This document shows, piece after piece, positions 32,637-41,436 of a DNA stretch of 41,715 nt. The stretch spans positions 1 through 41,715 of the forward strand of contig JAFRGA010000046.1 in assembly GCA_017434045.1 (NCBI GenBank), in the 5' to 3' direction. The position numbers were made by a program, and so were the translations under genes. The notes under the pieces were generated by a model, which worked only from the letters and a program-made list of their open reading frames with translations, was not told where the DNA came from and did not search any database. The DNA comes from Eggerthellaceae bacterium. Lineage in GTDB: Bacteria > Actinomycetota > Coriobacteriia > Coriobacteriales > Eggerthellaceae. Position 1 is the first letter of the stretch. The number at the start of each line of letters is the position of its first letter.

Positions 32637-33707
32637 CTAGGCAATCACAACGTGAAGCGCTCCGGAGCTATCCAGGTATTGCCGCGAGATCACGTTCTCC
32701 AAAATTTGCTTTGTCACGTCATCGGCGGCCGAGTTGATCTCATCGACGTTCACGCCGGCGGCGAAGAGCTCCGACATGCCGACGATCAGGTCAGCTTCTT
32801 CACCCCCCTCGCCTACGGACAGCTCGTATGCGATATGCGGGTCGGTGAGCCCATGCTCTTCCGCTAAGGGGATGAGGATGGACGATGAGACCTCATCGAG
32901 CACGAGCTGGCATGCGAGGGAGATATGACGCCCGAGGAACTGGCGCGCGCAGAACGCCTGAAGCGACGACAGCATGGCGGGATAGTCGTAGTCGATGCTG
33001 CGAATCTCCCAGTTCCAGTTGCGCACCCGGAAGATGAAGTCGCGCGTCTCCTTGCGCTGAGGGTTCTCGAATATCTGCTTCGGCGTGCCCGACTCCCAGA
33101 GCTCGCCTTGGTCCATGTAGAACACGCGGGTGCTCGCGTCGCGGGCGAAGCGCATCTCGTGCGTGACGACGAGCATCGTGAGCCCCCGCTCGGCAAGGCT
33201 CGTTATGACGGAAAGCACCTCGGAGATCATCTGCGGGTCCAGCGCGCTTGTGGGCTCGTCGAACAGCAGGATCTTGGGATTCATGGCCAGGCCGCGAGCG
33301 ATGGCCATGCGCTGGCGCTGCCCGCCGGAAAGCTCATGCGGCCAGCTGAGCGCCTTGTCCCTCAGCCCGACCGTCTTCAGGAGTTCCAGCGCCTGATCGT
33401 AGGCCTCCTGCTTGGACATGCCCAGCAGGTCCATGGGCGCCATCATGAGGTTCTCCACGACGAGCTTGTGGTTGAACAGGGCGTAGTTCTGAAACATCAT
33501 GCCCATCTTCTGGAGCATCTTCGGCAGGTCCACGTCGGGTGCGCACATGTCGACGCCGTCCACGATAATCTGTCCCGAGGTGGGCGTTTCCAAGCGGTTG
33601 AGACAGCGGATAAAGGTCGACTTGCCCGTGCCCGAAGGGCCGATGATGGAAACGATCTCGCCCTCGTCAACGGTAGCGTTCACGTCCTTCAGGGGATTTG
33701 TGGTCAC
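32637..33707 (-). CDS. Amino-acid-type ABC ATPase with C-terminal extension
   Basis: 356 aa. The ATPase part (residues 1-235) is GlnQ-like: Walker [56 protein letters not shown]. The remaining 120 residues are not part of usual GlnQ proteins; [23 protein letters not shown] looks like the N-box helix of GHKL/RsbW-type ATPases, a tentative reading. The first strand and the A-loop aromatic normally before LKDVN are missing: the only usable start is GTG 33707, while the codons upstream still read [19 protein letters not shown] to a TAG. This suggests N-terminal decay. No permease adjoins it. Confidence 0.7.
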   Translation of the reverse strand: MTTNPLKDVNATVDEGEIVSIIGPSGTGKSTFIRCLNRLETPTSGQIIVDGVDMCAPDVDLPKMLQKMGMMFQNYALFNHKLVVENLMMAPMDLLGMSKQEAYDQALELLKTVGLRDKALSWPHELSGGQRQRMAIARGLAMNPKILLFDEPTSALDPQMISEVLSVITSLAERGLTMLVVTHEMRFARDASTRVFYMDQGELWESGTPKQIFENPQRKETRDFIFRVRNWNWEIRSIDYDYPAMLSSLQAFCARQFLGRHISLACQLVLDEVSSSILIPLAEEHGLTDPHIAYELSVGEGGEEADLIVGMSELFAAGVNVDEINSAADDVTKQILENVISRQYLDSSGALHVVIA

Positions 33708-33793
33708 TTTTCCCGTGAACCGTTGGTTTGCTATAAGGGGGCGACATTGTGGGCGCTATTAGCCATTCCTTTTGACAATTCGCTTTTAAGATG

Positions 33794-33865
33794 TCCAATC
33801 CACCGAGTAAAAACGATCCAACTCGCCGACTCAAAACAGTCCAACTCGCCGATTCATGCTATTAT
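33794..33865 (+). promoter_or_regulatory. Three 23-bp tandem repeats and -10 box before an ATPase gene
   Basis: Units start at 33794, 33817 and 33840 with an exact 23-bp period; units 2 and 3 share TCCAACTCGCCGA, unit 1 is TCCAATCCACCGA. TATTAT (33860-33865) follows and would be the -10, so the repeats occupy the -35 region and upstream. Confidence 0.6.
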
Positions 33866-33886
33866 GGCACCTGAGGTGATGACACG

Positions 33887-35176
33887 ATGTCGCGTAGAAC
33901 GAACAAGAAGCTGCCTGCCGACGGCTACCTTCCGAGAATCGCGGACGGCATGCTGGAACGGGCGCTACGGTCATCCGGCGCCGTGAGCATCAGAGGCCCC
34001 AAATGGTGCGGCAAGACCGCGACGGGAGAGCGCCAGTCTGCAAGCCAGGTTTTCATGCAGGACCCAGACCGAAGCGCCACGCTGCTCGCGCTCGCCGACA
34101 GCAAGCCCTCCGCCATCCTCGAGGGCGATGAACCGAGGCTCATCGACGAGTGGCAGATGGCCCCACAGCTCTGGGATGCTGTGAGGTTCGCCGTGGACAG
34201 GGGCCATGGGCGGGGAAGATTCATTCTCACGGGCTCCTCGACCCCTCGCAAGCGTCCCGCGCACTCCGGAGTTGGACGCATAGCGAGCCTGAACATGAGC
34301 ACGATGACCCTTTTCGAATCCGGGGAATCGAACGGCTCCGTATCGCTCTCCGGCTTGTTCGGGTGTGGCGGCGAGGACGTAGGGGGTATCTGCAACCTTG
34401 ATATAGACGACTACGCGTTTGCCATCTGTCGGGGCGGCTGGCCCGAGGCTGTCACCGAACAAGATGACGGCATTGCGCTATCGATGGCGGGCAACTACGT
34501 GCAGGAGCTTCTGGAGCGCGACATCGAGGAGATGGACGAGAAGCCCCGCAACTCGACCTGGATGCGCGCGCTGCTCAGGTCGTATGCACGCAACGTGTCC
34601 ACGGAGGCCGCCGCGACCACGATAGCCGCTGACATGCAAGGGCACGTCCCCTCCAGCGAGACGGTCGCAGACTATCTCGACGCCTTGTCTCGCGCGTGCG
34701 TCGTCGAAGACCTCGAGGCCTGGAACCCGAGCCTCCGGTCTAAGACGGCGGTGCGCACGAGCCCCACCAGGCACTTCTGCGACCCGTCGATCGCCGCGGC
34801 GATGCTCGGCTTGTCCCCCGCAGGCCTGCGCGAGGACTTCGAGACGTTCGGCCTGCTGTTCGAATCCCTGTGCGTCCACGACCTGCGCGTGTACGCGGGC
34901 GCGTTGGACGGCGACGTGTTCCACTACCGCGACAAGACGGGGCTCGAGGCAGATGCCGTCATCCATCTCCACGATGGCCGTTGGGCGCCCGTGGAGGTGA
35001 AGCTCGGCAACCGGTTCGTAGACGACGCGGCGAAGCACCTGCTGAAGCTTGCGAGCAGGGTCGACCAGGAGCGCCAGGGGGCGCCATCGTTCCTCATAGT
35101 CCTCACCGCGACCCAGACCGCCTACCTTCGGGATGACGGTGTTGTCGTGGCTCCGCTGGGAACGCTCGCTCCTTAG
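33887..35176 (+). CDS. AAA ATPase with DUF4143 domain, copy 1
   Basis: 429 aa. It belongs to the AAA_14/DUF4143 family (function unknown, often in accessory DNA). Walker A is degenerate-looking but usable, IRGPKWCGKTAT (residues 35-46); Walker B EPRLIDEWQMAP; sensor FILTGSSTPR. A winged-helix stretch (SETVADYLDALSRACVVEDL) leads to the DUF4143 part, ending with a PD-(D/E)XK-like core GLEADAVIHLHDGRWAPVEVKLG. GAGGTG precedes the ATG. Preceded by three tandem repeats. It shows only family-level similarity to the second copy at 39904. Confidence 0.88.
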   Translation: MSRRTNKKLPADGYLPRIADGMLERALRSSGAVSIRGPKWCGKTATGERQSASQVFMQDPDRSATLLALADSKPSAILEGDEPRLIDEWQMAPQLWDAVRFAVDRGHGRGRFILTGSSTPRKRPAHSGVGRIASLNMSTMTLFESGESNGSVSLSGLFGCGGEDVGGICNLDIDDYAFAICRGGWPEAVTEQDDGIALSMAGNYVQELLERDIEEMDEKPRNSTWMRALLRSYARNVSTEAAATTIAADMQGHVPSSETVADYLDALSRACVVEDLEAWNPSLRSKTAVRTSPTRHFCDPSIAAAMLGLSPAGLREDFETFGLLFESLCVHDLRVYAGALDGDVFHYRDKTGLEADAVIHLHDGRWAPVEVKLGNRFVDDAAKHLLKLASRVDQERQGAPSFLIVLTATQTAYLRDDGVVVAPLGTLAP

Positions 35177-35272
35177 CAAACCATTCGTCACCCAAAAGAC
35201 CGGATGTTCAAGGCGTGACAAAAGCGAATATCGTGATAGCACGGTTACAACAAGCGACGGTTCTTTATGAGA

Positions 35273-35289
35273 TATACTACAGGTGTAAG
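35273..35289 (+). promoter_or_regulatory. BlaI operator overlapping the blaI promoter
   Basis: CTACAGGTGTAAG (35277-35289) is a TACA-N2-TGTA dyad like the BlaI/MecI box, overlapping TATACT (35273-35278), a likely -10. The complement CTTACACCTGTAG differs in one base from the dyad upstream of the PBP gene at 39641. Confidence 0.65.
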
Positions 35290-35327
35290 AATTGCAGAGA
35301 GCTTTCGAATTGAACGAGGCGATATCG

Positions 35328-35702
35328 GTGCTTCCAAGAATCAGCGATGCGGAAATCGATGTAATGGAAATCGTCTGGAACGATAATCCCATTGGCACGA
35401 ACGAAATCACCGATCGCTTGACGGGCGACGGTGAACGGAGTCCGAAAACCATCCAAACACTTATCAGAAGGCTCGTCGACAAGGGAGCGCTCTCAGCCGA
35501 GAAGAGGGGCCGGCAATTCTATTACACCCCCGCTATCGACCGAGATGATTTCATCGACAACCAAAAAAAGCGATTTGCTGATCGATTCTTCGGAGGCGAC
35601 GTAGCTTTGCTGGTCTCGTCGTTTGTGGGCGACGGCAAGATCACGCAAAAGGAGCTTGAAGAAATCCGCTCGATAATAGATAGCGCCGAGAAAGAAATCT
35701 AG
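35328..35702 (+). CDS. blaI: BlaI/MecI-type repressor
   Basis: Winged-helix repressor of beta-lactam resistance genes, 124 aa. PRISDAEIDVMEIVWNDNPIG, TNEITDRL, SPKTIQTLIRRLVDKGALS and GRQFYYTPAI give the canonical BlaI DNA-binding domain; the C-terminal dimerisation helices include RFFGGDVALLVSSFV and ELEEIRSIIDSAEKEI. Family knowledge: dimers bind TACA/TGTA dyads and are cleaved or released when BlaR1 is acylated. The frame is open from 35292; GAGG before GTG 35328 gives the family-type start LPRISDAE. Its stop is 1 nt before blaR1. Confidence 0.9.
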   Translation: MLPRISDAEIDVMEIVWNDNPIGTNEITDRLTGDGERSPKTIQTLIRRLVDKGALSAEKRGRQFYYTPAIDRDDFIDNQKKRFADRFFGGDVALLVSSFVGDGKITQKELEEIRSIIDSAEKEI

Positions 35703-35703
35703 C

Positions 35704-37449
35704 ATGAGTTGGAACATGGCGGGTTTTCTGGTGGCAAACATTCGCTTTGTCATCATCGCCATCGTTATACTCGCTTTACGACATGCGGTGAGTTGCCGAG
35801 TGCCGCCGTTTGCACGCTATGCATCAACCTTGACGCTTGCGGCCCTTCTCGTCATGCCGTTTCTGCCGTTCTGCTTGCCATGCGCGTTTCCCGCAATCCA
35901 GCTTCCAATACAGCCATCCATGGGACCAGGCGGTCAACCGGTTAGCGCCGATACCGCAACAGCTGCAGACTTTGCAGCCATGGCGTCAGGCTCGTCAAGC
36001 GAATACATCCTGTGGAGCTTCCTGACCGGGATCTGGCTTTTCGGGGTGGCATTGTTTTCGCTTCGGTATGCATTGGGCGCTATTAAGACGAACAGGGCGA
36101 TGTGGTCTCGTCGCATCGAGACACCGATTTGGGCGCATTATGCATTCGAGGATTGCAAACGCTCCGTCGGTAGGTGCCGCAAGGCGAAGCTGGTGATCTT
36201 GGGCGGCGATTCCGAGCCTTTCACCGCGGGCTTTACTCGCCCATGCGTCTGCATTTCCGAAGCTTGTTTAGCCGAATTGAGCGAAGCCGAATGGAAGTGC
36301 GTTGTCGCTCATGAGCTTGCGCATGTGCGGCATCACGATACGCTCCTGAATTACTCAATCGCCGCGATGAGAGCGCTCTACTGGTTTAACCCGATGGCTC
36401 ATCTTGTCCTGAATGCCGTTATTGCAGACCGCGAAGCAGTACGCGACACGCTTGCGCTTTCCATTTGCGGAGACGGATTGCGAATGGCTTATGCCAAGAC
36501 ACTGGCTGCTATAGCTTCGCGCACGCGGGAAAAGCAGCATGCACACGAAGCCGCTTTCTCGCATGCCAACCTGAAAATCAGGGTAGAGTACGTCGTCAAC
36601 GGAAGGCAATCGCGATTTCAGAGAAGCGTCGGAATTGGAGGCTGCATCTTGCTGGCGAGCGCGCTAGCAATGGCAAGCCCCTCCTTGTCGCTCGCCTCTA
36701 GCGGAGACGTCTACCAATGGAGCCCGGTCGAACCCGTAGCGGAACTCGACGCCACGGAAGCCTTCCAGGGCTTCGATGGAAGCTTCGTGCTATTTGATCG
36801 AGCGGCCAACACCTGGCTGCTGTATGGTGGCGAAAATGCAACGAAGCGGGTATCCCCGGAGTCGACATACAAGCTCTATGATGCGCTTTTCGCCCTTGAA
36901 GGTGGATTGATAAGCGTAGAGGAAAACACGGTGGCGTGGGATGGATCAGACCAGCCATTTCCCGAATGGGAGCAGGATATGGACCTGCGCAAGGCGATGG
37001 GCCTGTCAGCCAATTGGTACTTCCAGGCACTTGACATGCGTATGGGCAAGCCAATGCTTGCGTCTTGGCTTAGAACCATAAAGTATGGAAACGCCGATAT
37101 TACAGGCAGCCTCGAAACGTACTGGATGGAATCGACGCTTAAGATTTCGGCAGTGGAACAAGTCCAGCTCCTTAGCGCGCTCGATCAAGATGGACTCGGA
37201 TTTAGCAGCAAAACGATTGAAGGCGTTCTCGAATCGATTGACGAAGGTGGCGGGCTCTACGGGAAAACCGGTACCGGACGAATCGACGGCCACGATGTTA
37301 ACGGCTGGTATATCGGCCTTGTAAGACGCCCGGAAGGCACGATCTATTTCGCGGTTAACATCACTGCTGCAGATGGGGCAACCGGCGCCGAAGCCGCTCG
37401 AATAGCAAAATCGATTCTGCAGGATGCGGGGTACCTGACAATCGGTTAA
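35704..37449 (+). CDS. blaR1: BlaR1/MecR1-type beta-lactam sensor protease
   Basis: Membrane sensor, 581 aa. Four or so N-terminal TM segments (IIAIVILALRHAV, LTLAALLVMPFLPF, ILWSFLTGIWLFGVALFSL, and one near 305-325) carry a cytoplasmic M56 zinc metalloprotease with VVAHELAHVRHHD (HEXXH at 203-207) and a downstream Glu in IADREAVRD. The extracellular sensor (about 340-581) has the class D beta-lactamase fold: SPESTYKLYDAL (STYK, acylated Ser387), SANWYFQ and YGKTGTGRIDG (KTG 521-523). All key motifs are intact. Its stop overlaps that of the convergent PBP gene. Expected role: on acylation, activate proteolysis that removes BlaI. Confidence 0.94.
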   Translation: MSWNMAGFLVANIRFVIIAIVILALRHAVSCRVPPFARYASTLTLAALLVMPFLPFCLPCAFPAIQLPIQPSMGPGGQPVSADTATAADFAAMASGSSSEYILWSFLTGIWLFGVALFSLRYALGAIKTNRAMWSRRIETPIWAHYAFEDCKRSVGRCRKAKLVILGGDSEPFTAGFTRPCVCISEACLAELSEAEWKCVVAHELAHVRHHDTLLNYSIAAMRALYWFNPMAHLVLNAVIADREAVRDTLALSICGDGLRMAYAKTLAAIASRTREKQHAHEAAFSHANLKIRVEYVVNGRQSRFQRSVGIGGCILLASALAMASPSLSLASSGDVYQWSPVEPVAELDATEAFQGFDGSFVLFDRAANTWLLYGGENATKRVSPESTYKLYDALFALEGGLISVEENTVAWDGSDQPFPEWEQDMDLRKAMGLSANWYFQALDMRMGKPMLASWLRTIKYGNADITGSLETYWMESTLKISAVEQVQLLSALDQDGLGFSSKTIEGVLESIDEGGGLYGKTGTGRIDGHDVNGWYIGLVRRPEGTIYFAVNITAADGATGAEAARIAKSILQDAGYLTIG

Positions 37450-39572
37450 AGCCAGCTCTCGAGCGCGGAGCTTACTCCGCTGACAACGTATGTGCTACCG
37501 CCGATTCCCTCGACCCCTTCCACCATGCTGACCACGAGCACGGGCTTTGCCGCATCTGCATCTGCCGTCATCACCGCAAACCAACCGTATTCAGTCGCAC
37601 CCTCATCCCTCGACGCCTTCGTTTCCGCGGTTCCGGTTTTGCCCGCTAAACTCACATCATCCCTAAAGGCAGCGTAGCCCGTCCCTTCGGGATCTGTTAC
37701 CGCACGCACCAGGGCAGCTTTTACCACATCAACGCTGTAGGGAGAGAAAGCGCCTTCAATCCAGATCTTCTGGCCTGAACCTTCCTCGAAGAGAAGGGCT
37801 GGCCTAAGCACGTTGCCGCCGTTCAGGAACGCTGTATACAGGCAAGCGAGATGCAGGGGGTTAACGAGCACCTGCCCTTGCCCGTATCCGCTGTCAGCCA
37901 GCTGTATCTCGTTTTCAATGAAGCCGTTGTTTGCGTACTGAGATGCGCTCATTACGATTTCGAAGGGGAGCTGATTTGCAAATCCGAGGCGATTTAGCGA
38001 TAGGCACATTTGATTTGCCCCAATTTTGAGTGCAGCCTTTGCGAAATAGATGTTATCGGAATATACAATCGCGTTCTCTAAGGTCGCTGGGCTGCAAGCG
38101 CGAAGTGTCGTTACTTCGTAATCACCCCAAGATTGATCCTTCTTCCAGCTGAGACCTTCGTAACCGAAATCCTCGTATGGGTCAATCGCCCCCAATTCAA
38201 CGCCAATGGCCGCGACGATCGGCTTAAATGAAGACCCGGGTGGCCACACTTGCCTAAATCGGTTGTACAGTGGACGAGCGGGGTCGTCGTTTAGCGCGCT
38301 CCACTTTTTGCCACGTATCCCTGTCGCGAAATCATTGGGATCGTAAGCGGGCGTGCTTACAAGGGCGAGCACCTCTCCCGTTATGGGGTTCATCGCCACA
38401 GAGCAGCCTTGTTCAGACGAAAACTGCTCGTAGAGAGCGCTTTGCAAACGGGAATCTATAGCGAGCCTGACATCTTCGCCGTTTCTGGGAGGAGTCTCTG
38501 CGATGGTGTCTACGGTTCTGCCCTCTCCGTCAAGAACGACAATCTTGATTCCGCTGTGGGCGCGAAGCTTGTCCTCGTAAAGCGCTTCGATGCCGGCTTT
38601 TCCGATGACGTCACCTGCGCGATAATCGCCGTCTGGGTGCTCGGCGATGTCTTCGGCGTTGACTTGCTGTACATATCCGGTAAGGTGTGCTGCCGCCTTT
38701 CCGAGCGGGTAACTCCGCGAATCGATGTCTACGATTTTCACGCCAGGAATGCTTCGCATCCTGTTCTGATTCTCCGCCTCTTTAAGCAAGTCAGCATCAC
38801 CGAATTGCATATGCTTTCCTGTGGGATAAATCTTAGGCACCGTTGCTATTGGCACGAAGACATCGTCCGTCACCCAGCTTGCCGATAGAGCGTCTTTGAT
38901 TTCGCCTGCGCCTATGTCGAGGAGCCCGGCCAAGGACTTCACAGCTAACTCCCGATCTTCGAGTTCACCTGGCACAATCCCGACGGATGAAGCGATACCT
39001 GGACCAGCTAGTTCGTTTCCTTCGCGATCGAGGATGCGCCCGCGCGATCCGGGGGTATCAAGCACTGTTACTCTACCATCAGCAGTGAGCGAAGGAAAAA
39101 TCATCGAATCATCCCACTTGATTCTGTATCCAACAGACGTTTTCGCGAACCTTGCTAGGCTCTCGACCGAAACCGGACCTGCTATCGTTTGGAACGATAG
39201 GCGATAATGGACCGCCATCGCTACCGGGTCATACGAATCGACTTCCAGCTCGAAATCATGTGCCTCGATGCCGTCATAGATAGCTGAGTTTCGTCTTGCG
39301 AACCCCTCTTCATCGAGAGAGGTTTGCCCAAGATCAACATAGTCGACCAGCGTCGCGTAGTCCTTGTCGCTTATAAGCTCAACGTACTTTCGCAATACGC
39401 CAGGAGGCTCCGGCCCGGCAAGCAGCCTCGAAATCAGCACAATCGCAACTACAATGCACACAACCGCGATGATGAGAAAAGCAATCCCTCTCGCCGTTAT
39501 TCCCCGCTTGGCTGCCCCCTCTTTCGCCTTGCTTGCAGGCGTCACGTCTCGCCCATAAAGAGCATTGCCCAT
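37446..39572 (-). CDS. MecA-like class B penicillin-binding protein
   Basis: Transpeptidase, 708 aa, anchored by one TM helix (GIAFLIIAVVCIVVAIVLIS). An NTF2-like MecA_N domain (about 56-160: VLRKYVELISDKDYATLVDY) precedes the PBP dimerisation domain (GSRGRILDREGNELA) and the transpeptidase: PPGSSFKPIVA (catalytic Ser447 of SxxK), YSDNIYF (SxN) and AGKTGTAETK (KTG). This is the architecture of staphylococcal PBP2a and PbpA-like low-affinity PBPs. GGAGGT 7 nt before ATG 39572 sets the start. Two BlaI-like dyads lie upstream. With the convergent blaI-blaR1 it forms a mec-type module; low beta-lactam affinity is inferred, not shown. Confidence 0.92.
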   Translation of the reverse strand: MGNALYGRDVTPASKAKEGAAKRGITARGIAFLIIAVVCIVVAIVLISRLLAGPEPPGVLRKYVELISDKDYATLVDYVDLGQTSLDEEGFARRNSAIYDGIEAHDFELEVDSYDPVAMAVHYRLSFQTIAGPVSVESLARFAKTSVGYRIKWDDSMIFPSLTADGRVTVLDTPGSRGRILDREGNELAGPGIASSVGIVPGELEDRELAVKSLAGLLDIGAGEIKDALSASWVTDDVFVPIATVPKIYPTGKHMQFGDADLLKEAENQNRMRSIPGVKIVDIDSRSYPLGKAAAHLTGYVQQVNAEDIAEHPDGDYRAGDVIGKAGIEALYEDKLRAHSGIKIVVLDGEGRTVDTIAETPPRNGEDVRLAIDSRLQSALYEQFSSEQGCSVAMNPITGEVLALVSTPAYDPNDFATGIRGKKWSALNDDPARPLYNRFRQVWPPGSSFKPIVAAIGVELGAIDPYEDFGYEGLSWKKDQSWGDYEVTTLRACSPATLENAIVYSDNIYFAKAALKIGANQMCLSLNRLGFANQLPFEIVMSASQYANNGFIENEIQLADSGYGQGQVLVNPLHLACLYTAFLNGGNVLRPALLFEEGSGQKIWIEGAFSPYSVDVVKAALVRAVTDPEGTGYAAFRDDVSLAGKTGTAETKASRDEGATEYGWFAVMTADADAAKPVLVVSMVEGVEGIGGSTYVVSGVSSALESWL

Positions 39573-39605
39573 GGTCAGTACCTCCAACAGCCGAAACGAA
39601 ACCCT

Positions 39606-39654
39606 ATTAATCTTACTGTTGTAAGATTAATCAATGATATCTTACAACTGTAGG
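39606..39654 (-). promoter_or_regulatory. Two operator dyads upstream of the PBP gene
   Basis: ATTAATCTTAC-tgtt-GTAAGATTAAT (39606-39631) is a perfect 26-bp palindrome. CTTACAACTGTAG (39641-39653) matches the blaI operator at 12 of 13 positions. They start 34 bp upstream of the PBP start codon, the expected place for repression by BlaI. Confidence 0.7.
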
Positions 39655-39692
39655 AGAAGTTATTGCAAGAAATGTACCTATAGCCCTAAGAA

Positions 39693-39744
39693 ACGCCGTT
39701 CGGCAGAACGGCGTAAAGAATGTGGTGGAGCATAGGGGGATCGA
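39693..39744 (-). other. Hairpin plus tRNA-Ala 3'-end fragment, copy 1
   Basis: ACGCCGTT/AACGGCGT hairpin (39693-39714), then TGGTGGAGCATAGGGGGATC (39723-39742), which on the minus strand is the last ~22 nt of a tRNA-Ala including CCA. The rest of the tRNA is absent. Reads as an integration scar. Confidence 0.6.
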
Positions 39745-39847
39745 TAGAAATAGGGGTGACCCTGTTCTTATAGCGACGAACTCCGGGTTGTGCAGGTGCT
39801 TTCTCGCGTGCATCAGAAGCCCCTTCTTTTCTAGCCAGCCGATTCCT

Positions 39848-39886
39848 GATAATATCTCAAAAGCGGAACATATTCCAGATTTGAGA
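39848..39886 (+). promoter_or_regulatory. -10 box and dyad before the second DUF4143 gene
   Basis: GATAAT (39848-39853) is followed by an interrupted dyad TCTCAAA-N3-GGAA-cata-TTCC-N3-TTTGAGA (39855-39886), placed between promoter and start codon like a repressor site or a leader hairpin. Confidence 0.5.
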
Positions 39887-39903
39887 AACATATAGGAGTG
39901 CGT

Positions 39904-41175
39904 ATGTATATCGAGAGAGCACTCGAGCCCGTCGTCAGACGCTATTCTGAGCATTTTAAAGTCGTCGTCGTTACTGGGCCGAGGCAAGTGGGCAAGACCA
40001 CCATGCTCAAGCACTTGGCTGAGCAAGACGAGTGCAGAGGCGTCGAGCGCTCGTATGTCACGCTCGATAACACAGCGCTGCGCCTCGCCGCAAAAGAGGA
40101 CCCCGAGTTGTTCCTCCAGCGCTATCGCCCGCCTGTGCTCATCGACGAGATTCAGAAGGCGCCCGAGCTGCTGCCCTACATCAAGATGGCCGTGGACGAG
40201 TCGGATAAGACCGGCGGCTACTGGCTGACGGGTTCGCAGCCACTACATCTCATGAAAGAGGTTTCGGAGTCGCTTGCGGGCCGCGTAGGGATAATCGAGA
40301 TGCTCGGCTTGTCGAATGCCGAGATCGCGAATGCGCCCTCGGAGCCGTTTAAACCCTCGCCCGACTACTTCTCGCGGCGCGCTACCGCGATGCCCGCCTT
40401 CGGTATCGACGAGGCTTACCGTCGGATATCGGCAGGCTCTCTCCCTGCCATACGTGCGTTGCCCGACGACTTGCGCGATGGCGGGTACGAATCGTACCTG
40501 GACACGTATGTCATGCGCGATATACGCGATCTCGCCCAGGTGGGGGATGAGATGAAATTCCGCAAGTTCGTGGCGGGATGCGCTGCGCTCACATCCAAGC
40601 CGGTCGTGTACGCCGAACTCGCCCGCATCGCGGACATCGACGAGAAGACCGCCAAATCGTGGCTGTCGCTGCTTGAGAGCACGTACTTGGTCAAGGTCGT
40701 GCGGCCTTATTCGAACAACCTGCTGAAGCGGTTGAACAAGCAGCCCGTCATGCATTTCACGGACACGGGTCTGGCGGCGTACCTTTCCGGGTGGTATAGC
40801 GCGCGGTCCCTCGAGCTCGGCGCGATGGGCGGGCAGATATTCGAGACGTATGCTTTCGGGGAGGTTTACAAGAGCTACGCGAACGCAGGGCTGCGCCCTC
40901 CGCTGACCTTCTTCCGTAACAATGACAAGAAGGAGATCGACCTGCTGCTCGACATGGACGGGCGCTTGCATCCCGTCGAGGTGAAGAGCACCGCGGCACC
41001 AGGGAAGGGCGATATAAAGAACTTCTCAGCCATCGACCCCGTAGCGTCCGACGATGTGCCCGCCGACCTGTCCTCGCTGAAACGCGAGATAGGGTTGGGC
41101 GCTGTGGTGTGCATGGCTTCGGACGCCTATCCGCTTAGTCGAAGGGCGTGGTGCTTTCCGGTTTGGGCGATATAG
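39904..41175 (+). CDS. AAA ATPase with DUF4143 domain, copy 2
   Basis: 423 aa, AAA_14/DUF4143 family. Walker A VVVTGPRQVGKTTMLKHLAE (residues 19-38), Walker B RPPVLIDEIQKAPELL, sensor YWLTGSQPLHLM. Then the helical LDTYVMRDIRDLAQVGD, winged-helix ARIADIDEKTAKSWLSLLESTYLV and the C-terminal nuclease-like core NNDKKEIDLLLDMDGRLHPVEVK. AGGAG with a 5-nt spacer precedes ATG 39904; GTG 39898 lies within that site. Family function is unknown, with antitoxin or mobile-element roles suggested. It is bracketed by tRNA-Ala 3'-end fragments at 39723 and 41293 in the same orientation. Confidence 0.92.
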   Translation: MYIERALEPVVRRYSEHFKVVVVTGPRQVGKTTMLKHLAEQDECRGVERSYVTLDNTALRLAAKEDPELFLQRYRPPVLIDEIQKAPELLPYIKMAVDESDKTGGYWLTGSQPLHLMKEVSESLAGRVGIIEMLGLSNAEIANAPSEPFKPSPDYFSRRATAMPAFGIDEAYRRISAGSLPAIRALPDDLRDGGYESYLDTYVMRDIRDLAQVGDEMKFRKFVAGCAALTSKPVVYAELARIADIDEKTAKSWLSLLESTYLVKVVRPYSNNLLKRLNKQPVMHFTDTGLAAYLSGWYSARSLELGAMGGQIFETYAFGEVYKSYANAGLRPPLTFFRNNDKKEIDLLLDMDGRLHPVEVKSTAAPGKGDIKNFSAIDPVASDDVPADLSSLKREIGLGAVVCMASDAYPLSRRAWCFPVWAI

Positions 41176-41251
41176 GAACTCGACCGTTTGCTTGAGTGCA
41201 AAAGCACAAAAGTGACCACGAAAACCTACGTCCTCGTTGTCACATGTTGTC

Positions 41252-41290
41252 ACCCCACGAAAAAAAGCCGCTTGACAGCGGCTTGTTTTT
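41252..41290 (+). terminator. Terminator after the second DUF4143 gene
   Basis: AGCCGCT-tgac-AGCGGCT flanked by CACGAAAAA and TTTTTCGTG, which also pair; functional on both strands by appearance. Confidence 0.8.
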
Positions 41291-41428
41291 CGTGGTGGAG
41301 CATAGGGGGATGCACCAGCCGCTTCGCTTCGCTCGCGTCTGCTTACGTCGCGCCTACGGCGCTCCTTTGCGAACAGCCCACTGGGCTGTTCGCCCCTACG
41401 GGGTTCGATCCCCCTATGCTCCACCACG
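41291..41428. repeat. Inverted tRNA-Ala 3' ends enclosing a palindrome-rich segment
   Basis: CGTGGTGGAGCATAGGGGGA (from 41291, 21 bp) recurs exactly inverted at 41408-41428, the latter continuing leftward into GGGTTCG of the T-loop. Between them lie GCGAACAGCCC/GGGCTGTTCGC (41369-41393) and other GC hairpins. Non-coding. Confidence 0.65.
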
Positions 41429-41436
41429 TGCCTATA

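Noticed and set aside
39631..40026. 131-codon minus-strand ORF between the PBP and DUF4143 genes
   Set aside because: Overlaps the operator, the tRNA fragment and the ATPase start. The stretch WLEKKGLLMHARKHL looks gene-like but is too short to call a relic.
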